Of a DNA stretch of 28,221 nt, positions 1 through 7,481 are shown in pieces. Below the pieces are notes generated by a model. It worked only from the letters and a program-made list of their open reading frames with translations. It was not told where the DNA came from and did not search any database. Location: NCBI GenBank assembly GCA_012515635.1, contig JAAYXZ010000073.1:1-28221 (forward strand), written 5' to 3'. How positions within the stretch are numbered: position 1 is the stretch's first letter; the number at the start of each line of letters is the position of its first letter. The position numbers and the translations under genes are program-made. The DNA is from Elusimicrobiota bacterium. Its GTDB lineage: Bacteria > Ratteibacteria > UBA8468 > B48-G9 > JAFGKM01.

Positions 1-59
1 AGCGCTATCCCGAGTATTACAATAAGCCCTATCGTCAACGATAACTTTTTAGAACGCAT
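1..59 (-). CDS. N-terminus of a membrane or exported protein (partial)
   Basis: Minus-strand gene that runs off the left end of the window. Its ATG is at 59-57, preceded by a strong ribosome binding site (AGGAGGGG, 3 nt before the start). The 19 visible residues begin MRSKKLSLTIGLIVILGIA: a short basic head followed by a hydrophobic stretch. That is typical of a signal peptide or a first transmembrane segment. Nothing else of the protein is visible, so no function is assigned. It is divergent from hisB, and the 60-232 stretch must hold its promoter; a TTGACA on the minus strand (plus positions 158-163) is a possible -35, but no good -10 follows. Confidence 0.6.
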   Translation of the reverse strand, partial: MRSKKLSLTIGLIVILGIA

Positions 60-232
60 AATCCCCTCCTATTGAGTTTCTGCAGGTTTTCTCGTTTACG
101 GTTTTGATAACTTTTGTTATTGCTCTTACGCAGAACAGGTTACTTTAACATCCAAACACTTGTCAAGTCCGTTAATGTATTATACATTATACAACAATGA
201 AGTAAACAGGAGAAGCAAGGAGAGTATATCTC

Positions 233-261
233 TTGATTTTGCAAGAGCAAAGTAGTAAAAT
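233..261 (+). promoter_or_regulatory. Putative sigma-70 promoter of hisB-xer
   Basis: TTGATT (233-238), 17-bp spacer, TAAAAT (256-261). Transcription would start near 268, almost on the hisB ATG at 269, giving a leaderless or nearly leaderless mRNA. The -10 lies in a 15-bp sequence repeated at 1752-1766, also beside a -35-like TTGACT. The TTG at 233 could also be read as a start codon, but it coincides with this -35. A weaker alternative promoter lies near 156-180. Confidence 0.4.
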
Positions 262-263
262 GA
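249..263 (+). repeat. 15-bp direct repeat, copy 1 (copy 2 at 1752-1766)
   Basis: AAAGTAGTAAAATGA occurs exactly at 249-263 and at 1752-1766. Each copy contains a TAAAAT -10-like hexamer and is preceded by a TTGA(T/C)T hexamer at 16-17 bp spacing. They look like two versions of one promoter element flanking the hisB-xer pair. Chance identity of an A-rich 15-mer is not excluded. Confidence 0.5.
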
Positions 264-268
264 GGGGT

Positions 269-853
269 ATGGAAAGAAAAAGCAAAGTAGAGAGAAAAAC
301 GAAAGAGACAGACATATCTCTTGAAGTGAATCTTGACGGAGAAGGAATAAGCGATATAGTTACGGGCGTAGGGTTTCTTGACCATATGCTTACTCTCCTT
401 TCAAGGTTTTCGGGAGTTGATATCGCCATAAAAGGGACTGGTGACACGCATGTGGATACACACCACACTGTTGAAGATACGGGCATCTGTCTCGGGGAGG
501 CGATAAAGAAAGCGTTGGGGGATAAGAAGGGGATAACAAGGTTTGGGTTTAGTTCTGCCCCTATGGACGAAACGCTTATCAATACATCTCTGGATATATC
601 GGGAAGACCGCTGCTTGTATTCAATGTTCCGGATATGAAAGGACGATAGGGGAGTTTTGAGATAGGCGATACAAAAGAGTTTCTTAAAGGGTTCACCACC
701 CACAGCGGCATAACACTGCACATAAACTTTATGTATGGCGATAACCTGCACCATATCAACGAAGCGATATTCAAGTCCCTTGCGCTTGCTCTGAAAGAAG
801 CGGTCAAGGCGGAGGGAACAACTATCCCTTCAACAAAGGGCAGTATTGACTGA
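269..853 (+). pseudogene. hisB: Imidazoleglycerol-phosphate dehydratase, interrupted by an in-frame TAG
   Basis: Step 6 of histidine biosynthesis, which dehydrates imidazoleglycerol phosphate to imidazole acetol phosphate in the cytoplasm. The metal-binding motifs are intact: FLDHM (residues 36-40), DTHHTVEDTG (63-72), and after the interruption HSGITLH (145-151) and HHINEAIFK (161-169). The reading frame is continuous with the family over about 194 codons, the usual size, except for a TAG at 647-649 (codon 127). There is no frameshift and conservation continues to the expected C-terminal STKG. This is therefore a recent nonsense mutation, a sequence error, or a read-through site. The ATG at 269 was chosen because it begins the family core; TTG 233 and ATG 260 are alternatives. 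The final TGA overlaps the xer ATG (TGATG). No other his gene is in the window. Confidence 0.85.
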
Positions 854-1728
854 TGAGAGATATTCTCAAAAAATTTCTTGAATACCTTGAACACCAAAAA
901 AACTATTCTGAGAATACCCTGAAAGCGTATGATACGGATATAACGCAGTTCATCAGGTTTTTAAGAAAGAAACGGAAAAAAACATTCAAAGAGGTTGAAT
1001 ACAAGGATTTTATCGGGTTTCTTTCCTACCTGAAGGCAGAGGACAGATACACCGAGAAGAGTATCTCCAGAAAGGTGGCAAGCATAAAAGCGTTTTTCAA
1101 ATTCCTTGCCAAAAGAAAACTGATAAGCGTCAACCCTGCCCTGCTTCTCTACACCCCTAAAGTCCCAGAGAAACTCCCTTCGTTTCTTTCGGAAGAAGAG
1201 GTAATAAAAATCATTCAGGCGCCAAGCGGCAATTCCTGGCAGATGTTGAGGGACAAGGCAATTATTGAACTTTTATACTCCACAGGCATACGGGTGGGAG
1301 AACTTACATCACTTGCAATCAAGGACATAAACTTCCTTGAAGAGACCGTAAAAATAACAGGCAAGGGGAAGAAGGAGAGGGTCGCCCCTGTGGGAACGCC
1401 TGCTATAAAGGCGCTGACAGAGTATCTTGAGATAAGACCGTCGGGACAGACAAATTATGTGTTCCTTAATAAATACGGCAAGCCGCTTACCGCAAGAAGC
1501 GTAGAACGGCTTGTTGAAAAATACACTAAAAAGGCGGGGATAGGAAAGAAGGTCACACCACACACTTTCAGACACTCCTTTGCCACGCATATGCTGGAAC
1601 GCGGGGCTGACCTGCGAACTGTGCAGGAGTTGCTGGGACACGAGAGAATCACCACCACCCAGATTTATACACACCTTACGCTTGAAAAATTGCGGGAGTT
1701 TTACAATAAGGCGCATCCCCGCGCATAA
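853..1728 (+). CDS. XerC/XerD-type tyrosine recombinase
   Basis: Site-specific recombinase of the integrase family, 291 aa, the usual length for the XerC/D proteins that resolve chromosome dimers at dif. The N-terminal SAM-like core-binding domain is about residues 1-95 and the catalytic domain about 110-285. All catalytic residues are visible: R147 (STGIRVGEL), K171 (TGKGKKER), H237 and R240 (TPHTFRHSFATHMLERG), H263 (LLGHERITTT) and the nucleophile Y272 (IYTHLT). XerC, XerD and a single-recombinase XerH-like role cannot be told apart here. No phage genes or attachment sites accompany it, which favours the housekeeping role. It starts on the hisB stop codon (TGATG) and lacks a well-placed Shine-Dalgarno of its own, so its translation may be coupled to hisB. 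Confidence 0.9.
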   Translation: MRDILKKFLEYLEHQKNYSENTLKAYDTDITQFIRFLRKKRKKTFKEVEYKDFIGFLSYLKAEDRYTEKSISRKVASIKAFFKFLAKRKLISVNPALLLYTPKVPEKLPSFLSEEEVIKIIQAPSGNSWQMLRDKAIIELLYSTGIRVGELTSLAIKDINFLEETVKITGKGKKERVAPVGTPAIKALTEYLEIRPSGQTNYVFLNKYGKPLTARSVERLVEKYTKKAGIGKKVTPHTFRHSFATHMLERGADLRTVQELLGHERITTTQIYTHLTLEKLREFYNKAHPRA

Positions 1729-1736
1729 TACAGGTT

Positions 1737-1764
1737 TTGACTTAACACTTAAAAGTAGTAAAAT
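1737..1764 (+). promoter_or_regulatory. Promoter-like element containing repeat copy 2
   Basis: TTGACT (1737-1742), 16-bp spacer, TAAAAT (1759-1764), just after the xer stop. The -10 sits in the second copy of the 15-bp repeat. It would give a roughly 105-nt leader for the NagB/PIG-L gene, alongside the nearer promoter at 1829-1837. Confidence 0.4.
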
Positions 1765-1828
1765 GATTTTTCTGTTAATAGAACGCTATAAGAAGAAGTG
1801 AAGCAAATAAAAGGGATGCCCTGTTTTA

Positions 1829-1837
1829 TGATATAAT
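1829..1837 (+). promoter_or_regulatory. Extended -10 promoter of the NagB/PIG-L gene
   Basis: TGATATAAT, an extended -10 with a perfect TATAAT at 1832-1837. No good -35 is present at the expected distance, as is common for extended -10 promoters. Transcription would start near 1844, about 30 nt before the ATG at 1875, which has a strong GGAGG site at 1864-1868. Confidence 0.6.
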
Positions 1838-1874
1838 AGCATCTCTGAATATTCAGACTAATGCGGAGGACCTA

Positions 1875-4217
1875 ATGAAAAAATATAATAACTGCTCTGA
1901 GGTGGAAAGAATCGCTGTTGAAAGATTCGGAAAGCCGTTATTGTATCCCTCTGAAAGAATAAAGACCTTAGAAATCCCCAATTTTCCTTCACTGGGAAAT
2001 CTTATATCACTACGGTTTATTGAATGGCTCCGACTAAACCCAGAAGGCGTAATCTCTTTGCCCACAGGAAAAACCCCTGAATATTTTATAAAGTGGATGA
2101 ATTTTTATCTTAACAACTGGGATAGCAAAAAAGTAAAAGACGAACTGGCTTCCTGGGGCATAGAGACATCAGTGAAGCCGAATATGAAAAACTATAGGTT
2201 TGTCCAGATAGACGAGTTCTATCCTATGGACCCCAAAAGAGAGAACAGTTTTAGCCATTATGTGCGGAACTTTTACATAAAGGGGTTCGGGCTTGATGAG
2301 AAAAAAGCGTTTGTTCTGGACACTTGGCTGACAGGGGCAAAGAAAGGAGAGACATTGGCATCGGTCTTCCCTGACAGTAAGGTGGACCTTTCATTAAGAT
2401 ACAAAAACCCAAGAAACCATCAGGAAGAAAAACAGCAGAGAGCAATATATGCGATAGACAGGTTCGCAATGGAATATGAAGAAAAGATAGCGGAAGCAGG
2501 AGGTATCGGGTTTTTTCTGGGAGGCATCGGACCTGACGGACATATTGCCTTTAACATCAAGGGCTCTGACCACAACTCCACAACCAGAGTCCTTAAAATC
2601 AATTATGAGACCGCTGCCGCTGCCGCCACTGACCTTGGCGGCATTGAAAACGCAAGAGACAGGGTGGTAATCACGATAGGGTTGACCACTATTATACGGA
2701 ACCCTTCCGTAACCGCCATAGTTATGGCTACGGGTGAAAGCAAGGCGAAGGTGGTAAGAGACGCCATTGAAAGCCCGCCTGATATCGCTTATCCCGCTAC
2801 GGTATTACAAAAAACAAGCGGCGCAAGATTTTATATTACCGCAGGCGCTGCATCACAATTAACAGGCAGGCAATTGGAACGGCTAAAAAAGACATCTCCG
2901 CTGCCTTACCCCGAAAAAGAACGGATTCTTGTAGACATCTCGTATAAACTGAACAAAAACATAAAGGACCTGTCCCTGACCGATATTAAGCAGGATATCT
3001 ATGGCAAGGTTCTTCTTGAGAAAGAGAAGGCAGGAAGCATAAAAGCAACCCTGCGCACGATAGACCGCAGTTTCAGAGAGAGGGTGGAAAAAGGGATGGA
3101 CGAGACAGGTAACAGGGTGTTTTTACATACAGCGCCGCACCATGACGACATAATGCTTGGATATCTTCCTTACATACTTCATCTTGTAAGGAAACCGACT
3201 AACTACCATTACTTCGCTACCCTTACCAGCGGATTCACATCCATTACCAACTCTTACGCATTCTCGCAACTGGAAAACCTTGAGAAACGCATACAAACAG
3301 GAATAATAAACCGGCTGCTGAAAGACAAAACATATTTTAATCCGGATAATGTGGTAGGCAGAAACAGGGATATATACAGATACCTTGACGGCGTAGCGGC
3401 AGGGACAGAGGAGATTATACAAGAGGCGGAAGCGCGCAGAACATACAGAAACATAATTGAACTGACCCAAGACGCCGACCCGAAGACAGTATTAAAAAAG
3501 ACGCTATCACTGAAAGGGGAGTTATCTAACTCCTATTCAGGTAAAAAAGACATACCTGACATACAGAAATTGAAAGGAATGATACGCGAATGGGAGGAAG
3601 AACTCCTGTGGGCGCACCTTGGGTTCGGTTGCAACAATATCTTCCATCTGCGGCTTGGGTTCTATACGGGGGACATATTTACGCCTCAGCCGGAGAAAGA
3701 GCGGGACATAAAACCGTTTCTCTCCATCTTAAATAAAGTAAATCCCGATGTTATCACAGTAGCCCTTGACCCTGAAGGAAGCGGACCTGACACACACTAT
3801 AAAGTATTACAGATAATTGCGGCAGCGCTGGCGATATATAAGAAAAAAACAAAGAAAAAGATTGTTGTCTGGGGTTATAGAAACATCTGGGATAGGTTCC
3901 ACCCTTCGGAGACAAATATCTATGTGCCTGTATCAATGAACTCCATAGCCATAATCAAAAGCGCTTTTGATATATGTTTTGCATCCCAAAGAAGCGCATC
4001 GTTCCCCAGTTATGAATATGACGGACCCTTCTCTGAACTTGCGGTAAAGATATTGGTTGAGCAGGGAAGCGTCATAAAACGGATTCTCGGCAGGGACTTC
4101 TTCGGAGCAAGCAAATACGCGCGCATCAGGGCGAGCAGGGGTGTAAACTTTCTGAAAGAGATGTCCGTTGATGACTTACTGAAAGAATCCCTTACATTGA
4201 AGAACCTTATGGAATAA
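1875..4217 (+). CDS. Two-domain NagB-like deaminase/isomerase fused to a PIG-L-like deacetylase
   Basis: 780-aa protein. Residues about 30-340 are a glucosamine-6-phosphate deaminase (NagB) domain: phosphate loop SLPTGKTPEY (61-70), QIDEF with D113 (counterpart of E. coli D72), and GGIGPDGHIAFN (216-227) with D221 and H223 (counterparts of D141 and H143). Residues about 415-770 resemble PIG-L/LmbE zinc deacetylases: HTAPHHDDIMLGY (418-430) replaces the usual AHPDDE motif, and GPDTHYK supplies a third histidine, H641. This domain order is known from Bacteroidetes and related NagB-type proteins, and suggests combined de-N-acetylation and deamination of amino-sugar phosphates. Oddity: the catalytic-relay Glu of E. 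coli NagB (E148) is Ile228 here, so GlcN6P deaminase activity should not be assumed. It has its own promoter and ends against the convergent M20 gene. Confidence 0.85.
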   Translation: MKKYNNCSEVERIAVERFGKPLLYPSERIKTLEIPNFPSLGNLISLRFIEWLRLNPEGVISLPTGKTPEYFIKWMNFYLNNWDSKKVKDELASWGIETSVKPNMKNYRFVQIDEFYPMDPKRENSFSHYVRNFYIKGFGLDEKKAFVLDTWLTGAKKGETLASVFPDSKVDLSLRYKNPRNHQEEKQQRAIYAIDRFAMEYEEKIAEAGGIGFFLGGIGPDGHIAFNIKGSDHNSTTRVLKINYETAAAAATDLGGIENARDRVVITIGLTTIIRNPSVTAIVMATGESKAKVVRDAIESPPDIAYPATVLQKTSGARFYITAGAASQLTGRQLERLKKTSPLPYPEKERILVDISYKLNKNIKDLSLTDIKQDIYGKVLLEKEKAGSIKATLRTIDRSFRERVEKGMDETGNRVFLHTAPHHDDIMLGYLPYILHLVRKPTNYHYFATLTSGFTSITNSYAFSQLENLEKRIQTGIINRLLKDKTYFNPDNVVGRNRDIYRYLDGVAAGTEEIIQEAEARRTYRNIIELTQDADPKTVLKKTLSLKGELSNSYSGKKDIPDIQKLKGMIREWEEELLWAHLGFGCNNIFHLRLGFYTGDIFTPQPEKERDIKPFLSILNKVNPDVITVALDPEGSGPDTHYKVLQIIAAALAIYKKKTKKKIVVWGYRNIWDRFHPSETNIYVPVSMNSIAIIKSAFDICFASQRSASFPSYEYDGPFSELAVKILVEQGSVIKRILGRDFFGASKYARIRASRGVNFLKEMSVDDLLKESLTLKNLME

Positions 4218-4250
4218 AACCCTGTCCTTAGCGGATTCGGGTTTATTTTA
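4217..4250. terminator. Putative bidirectional terminator hairpin
   Basis: AAACCC (4217-4222) pairs with GGGTTT (4239-4244), with an inner TCC/GGA pairing around a TTAGC loop, followed by ATTTTA. It lies between the convergent NagB/PIG-L and M20 genes. The stem is short, so strength is uncertain. Confidence 0.4.
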
Positions 4251-5483
4251 TGAGATAACCCCGCACCAATTAATCACTGCGGCTGTAAGAATCTCCGCTG
4301 CTTTTTTTATCTCTTCTGTCTTGATTTTTTCCGTATCTGAATGGGCATCTTCTATCTTGCCGGGTCCGAACACCACAACAGGCATCTTTCCCACTTTATT
4401 AAAGAGGCGGGCATCGCAACTTGCAAGGAAACCGTCCACCACAGGGTCTGCCCCTATGTCTTTCGTTCCCTGTTTCATTGCCTCAACAAGAGGGTGGTCT
4501 GCAGGTATTGCGTAAGCGTCATTATGGAGTTTATGGAATGAGAGTTTATAGTTGTTGAGAATCCAGTGGTCGCCGCACTCCTCTATGGTCCCTGTTAACT
4601 CTCTCTTTATTGTGGCAAGGTCTTTATTGGGCAAAAACCCCACGCCCCCTTCAAGCGCCACATAACCGCATACCATAGAAGGCCAGCCGTCTCCTTTTAT
4701 GGTCCCGAAGTTTACCTGAACCGGTTGCCTGTATTTTTCAAACAACGGAACATTTTTGCTGTCTTCTATCAGGCGGCTCTCATACTCTTTCATCCTGTGC
4801 ATCAAAATACAGGTTTTTTCTATGGCGTTCACCCCTTCGGTAATCCTGCCCATATGGACGCTTTTGCCTTTGACCTCTAACTTATACCATACAGCGCCGC
4901 GGTTAGCGGGGGATATCTTTAACTCGGTCGGTTCAAGAACTATTACGCCATCCGCCTTATAGCCGTCCCTTATGAGAGAGAGCGCTCCGTTGCCCCCTAC
5001 CTCCTCTTCAATAACTGCCTGCACAGTAAGTTTCCCTTGCAGTTTAACGCCGAGTTGTTTGAGGGCAAGCAGTGTAAGGTATATCGTCGCTATCTGCCCT
5101 TTGGCATCACAGGCGCCCCTGCCATAAATTATCCCGTCTTTCTCCTGCGGGTTAAAGGCATCCGCCCAGTTTTCAGCAGGGACAACATCTGAATGAGAGT
5201 TGATAATCAACGATTTTCCCTGTCCTTCCGAAGGGAGTTCAAGGACAACATTTTTTCGTTTTGAGTAGTCCAGTTCTCTCTCTGCAAATGTATATTCCGG
5301 GTCTTGTTTTATCGTATCGGGAACAGGAACCAGAGAAGCATTCCCAAACTGGCTGAACTTATCCCTGATAACATACTGGACATCCTCTTCTCCTACGCCT
5401 GAAACACTCGGAATCCTCATAATTTCTTTTAGGAAATCTATCGCTTCCGGAAAAGCGTCTTCCACATGTTTTGTTATATTCAT
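4248..5483 (-). CDS. M20 family metallopeptidase/deacylase (ArgE/DapE/ACY1 type)
   Basis: 411-aa cytoplasmic hydrolase of the M20 family, which cleaves amide bonds in N-acyl amino acids, N-carbamoyl amino acids or small dipeptides using two zinc or cobalt ions. Metal ligands are visible: H97 (NSHSDVVP), D126 (GRGACDAKG), the catalytic and bridging Glu pair in IEEEVGG (158-164), E184 (VLEPTEL) and a C-terminal His in EDAHSDTE. H210 (KSVHMG) lies in the dimerization domain. The start ATG overlaps the stop of the aminotransferase by 4 bp (ATGA), with AGGAGAGG upstream, so the two are co-translated. Within the family, acetylornithine deacetylase, succinyl-diaminopimelate desuccinylase, N-carbamoyl-beta-alanine amidohydrolase and dipeptidase remain possible; context with coaC makes a beta-alanine-releasing role worth testing. 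Confidence 0.85.
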   Translation of the reverse strand: MNITKHVEDAFPEAIDFLKEIMRIPSVSGVGEEDVQYVIRDKFSQFGNASLVPVPDTIKQDPEYTFAERELDYSKRKNVVLELPSEGQGKSLIINSHSDVVPAENWADAFNPQEKDGIIYGRGACDAKGQIATIYLTLLALKQLGVKLQGKLTVQAVIEEEVGGNGALSLIRDGYKADGVIVLEPTELKISPANRGAVWYKLEVKGKSVHMGRITEGVNAIEKTCILMHRMKEYESRLIEDSKNVPLFEKYRQPVQVNFGTIKGDGWPSMVCGYVALEGGVGFLPNKDLATIKRELTGTIEECGDHWILNNYKLSFHKLHNDAYAIPADHPLVEAMKQGTKDIGADPVVDGFLASCDARLFNKVGKMPVVVFGPGKIEDAHSDTEKIKTEEIKKAAEILTAAVINWCGVIS

Positions 5484-6835
5484 CCCTGAACCTCTCCTAT
5501 CGCTTCCTTAATGACGGAACAACCTTCCCTTATCGCTTCTTCGTTAATGATAAGCGGAGGGTTTATCTTTATTGTGCCGCCGCCAAGACCGACAGGGGCA
5601 AATAGCAACAACCCTTTTTCTATGCATCTCCTAACAACTTCAAAGGCAGTGTCGTGGTCAGGGGCATCTGTTCCTTTCTTTCCCATCTGAAGCCCCCATA
5701 CAAGCCCCGTTCCGCACAGAAACTGGATACAATCAAATTTTTCGTATATTGCCGTAAGTTCTTCTTTAAGAACCTTCTCCATCTTTGCGGCGTTCTCCAC
5801 AAGATTGTGTTTTACTACCGCGTCTATGCTGCCCAATGCCGCGGCGCAACTCAAAGGATTGCCTGTATGCGTGCTTGTCATAGTACCCGGCTCATAAAGG
5901 TCCATATACTCTTTTCTGCCCACAACCACAGAGATAGGAAGCGAACTGCTGGTCCCTTTGCCCAGACAGAATATATCGGGATTGACTCCGTAATGCATAA
6001 ACCCAAACATCTTGCCTGTTCTGCCAAATCCTGCCTGTATCTCGTCAAATATAAGCAATGCCTTGTTTTTATCGCACCATTCTCTGAGTTTTTGCGCATA
6101 CTCAACAGGCATAAGCGCACCGCTCACACCCTGATATGTCTCTGATATGACCGCACAGACATCCTCAGGGTTGATGCCCAACTCTTTCAGCCGTCTCTCA
6201 AAGAACTCAAAACTTCTGTCCTTGCATCTTGGTTCTCCCGGAAACGGAACATGGCAGATATCAGGGTCGTGGTGAAGAATCCACTCCTTCAATCCCGGAA
6301 GCCCGCCTAACATCTGGGCGCCCAGTGTTCTTCCGTGAAAAGAGCCCTCAAAGGATATCACTATTTTTTTGTTTGTCTTTTGCCCGTAAGTCCTTGCAAG
6401 TTTAAAGGCGCATTCAACCGCTTCAGCGCCGGTGGTAAGCAGAAACACTTTTTTCAGCGGGGCAGGGGAGACGGAAGCAATCTTCTCCACAAGGGTCGCC
6501 CTTATCTCTGACGGAAAGCAGTAGTTATGAAGCAACGGTTTTTCTATCACGCGCTTTATCCCTTCAATGACCTCAGGAGCGGAGTGTCCCGCATTGGTTA
6601 CCAACACCCCTGCGCTGAAATCCAGCCATTTGTTTCCATACTTATCATAGACATTCACGCCCTCTGCGTGGTCCCATACCACAGGAGGTTGTCCGCTCAT
6701 TGAAAGCGGTTCGTATGTTCTGAGTTTTTCAAGAACTGGTATGGATTCAGGAACAGGTATCGCTGTCTGTATCTTTCTGTATTTTGTCTCTACCTGCGAA
6801 ACTTGTTTCGGCTCAAGCGGAAAACTCTTTCCCAT
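5480..6835 (-). CDS. Class III PLP-dependent aminotransferase
   Basis: 451-aa fold-type I aminotransferase of the acetylornithine/4-aminobutyrate/beta-alanine group. PLP-phosphate loop TTGAEAV (134-140), the Asp that binds the pyridine nitrogen in IFDEIQAGFGRTG (D264), the Schiff-base lysine K293 in CLGKGTSSSLP, and STHTGNPLSCAAA, the counterpart of the family motif STFGGNP. An N-terminal extension of about 40 residues precedes the usual YEPLSMSGQPPVVWDH start. The substrate cannot be read from sequence: GABA, putrescine, ornithine or beta-alanine are all possible. Its ribosome binding site is the end of coaC (AAAGGAG, then TAAGAAA and ATG), 4 nt downstream of that gene, and its stop overlaps the M20 start. 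Confidence 0.88.
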   Translation of the reverse strand: MGKSFPLEPKQVSQVETKYRKIQTAIPVPESIPVLEKLRTYEPLSMSGQPPVVWDHAEGVNVYDKYGNKWLDFSAGVLVTNAGHSAPEVIEGIKRVIEKPLLHNYCFPSEIRATLVEKIASVSPAPLKKVFLLTTGAEAVECAFKLARTYGQKTNKKIVISFEGSFHGRTLGAQMLGGLPGLKEWILHHDPDICHVPFPGEPRCKDRSFEFFERRLKELGINPEDVCAVISETYQGVSGALMPVEYAQKLREWCDKNKALLIFDEIQAGFGRTGKMFGFMHYGVNPDIFCLGKGTSSSLPISVVVGRKEYMDLYEPGTMTSTHTGNPLSCAAALGSIDAVVKHNLVENAAKMEKVLKEELTAIYEKFDCIQFLCGTGLVWGLQMGKKGTDAPDHDTAFEVVRRCIEKGLLLFAPVGLGGGTIKINPPLIINEEAIREGCSVIKEAIGEVQG

Positions 6836-6839
6836 TTTC

Positions 6840-7376
6840 TTACTCCTTTCCTATGTCTGTTATAAAAGATATTATTTTTTCAATATCCGCCAATCTCCCT
6901 ACACCTTCCTCGCCCGATGCAAGAAGCCCTTTCTGCGGCGGAACAATACGGTAACCGTGTCTTTGAAGTTTTTCAACATTCTCCTGTGTTATCGGGTTTA
7001 ACCACATCTTGTCGTTCATTGCAGGCGCAAGAACAACAGGCCCCTTAAAAGCGCATACTGCGCAGGTAAGAATATCGTCACTTATGCCCGATGCTATCTT
7101 GCCTATGATATTTGCCGTCGCTGGAGCGATAAGTATGACCTCTGCAAAATTTGCTACGGATATATGGTCTTCCCTGAAATGTTCTGCATCAAACATCTCT
7201 GTGTAAACAGGTCTGCCTGATAGAACCGAAAGCGTAAGCGGTGTGATAAAATGCGCTGCTTTTCTGGTAAGAAGAACCTGCACATCCCAGTTTTTCTTCT
7301 TTAACTCCCTTACAATCTCTACACTCTTATAGGCAGCGATGGAACCGCAAACACCGACCACTATGTTTTTGCGCAT
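6840..7376 (-). CDS. coaC: Stand-alone phosphopantothenoylcysteine decarboxylase (CoaC)
   Basis: 178-aa flavoprotein that oxidatively decarboxylates 4'-phosphopantothenoylcysteine to 4'-phosphopantetheine in CoA synthesis. Visible motifs: N-terminal VGVCGSIAAYKSVE (7-20), active-site H71 in DHISVANFAE, substrate-binding PAMN (118-121), and the C-terminal flap GLLASGEEGVGRLAD (150-164). It corresponds to only the N-terminal half of the usual CoaBC/Dfp fusion; the CoaB synthetase domain is absent here and must be elsewhere or replaced. E. coli Dfp has a catalytic Cys (C158) in an ACGD motif of the flap; the same place here is ASGE, with Ser154. Start ATG has an AGGAGGG site. It leads an operon with the aminotransferase and M20 genes. 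Confidence 0.85.
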   Translation of the reverse strand: MRKNIVVGVCGSIAAYKSVEIVRELKKKNWDVQVLLTRKAAHFITPLTLSVLSGRPVYTEMFDAEHFREDHISVANFAEVILIAPATANIIGKIASGISDDILTCAVCAFKGPVVLAPAMNDKMWLNPITQENVEKLQRHGYRIVPPQKGLLASGEEGVGRLADIEKIISFITDIGKE

Positions 7377-7452
7377 ACTCCCTCCTGTGCAGATGTATAC
7401 ACCAAAAAGAATTGTGATATACTTTTATCGCTAAACTTCGGCTTGTATACAT

Positions 7453-7481
7453 ATGTTAAGAAAATCTGTAAGAAGTTTCAA
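7453..7481 (-). promoter_or_regulatory. Putative promoter of the coaC operon
   Basis: Read on the minus strand: TTGAAA (plus 7476-7481), 17-bp spacer, TAACAT (plus 7453-7458). Transcription would start near 7446, about 70 nt before coaC. A 7-bp inverted repeat abuts the -35 box. Confidence 0.4.

Noticed and set aside
233..268. TTG at 233 as the hisB start
   Set aside because: AAGGAG lies 10 nt upstream, so it is possible, but the added residues are outside the family core and the TTG coincides with a -35-like hexamer. ATG 269 was preferred.
647..649. TAG reassigned as a sense codon in this organism
   Set aside because: rseP, ruvB and the Maf-RlmD gene all end at TAG exactly where their families end, so TAG works as a normal stop here.
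187..897. 236-codon open frame on the minus strand across hisB
   Set aside because: It has no family resemblance or ribosome binding site and is the antisense shadow of hisB, whose motifs are unmistakable.
853..1728. Xer-type gene as a phage or transposon integrase
   Set aside because: Length and motifs match chromosomal XerC/D, and no phage genes, attachment repeats or cargo are nearby.
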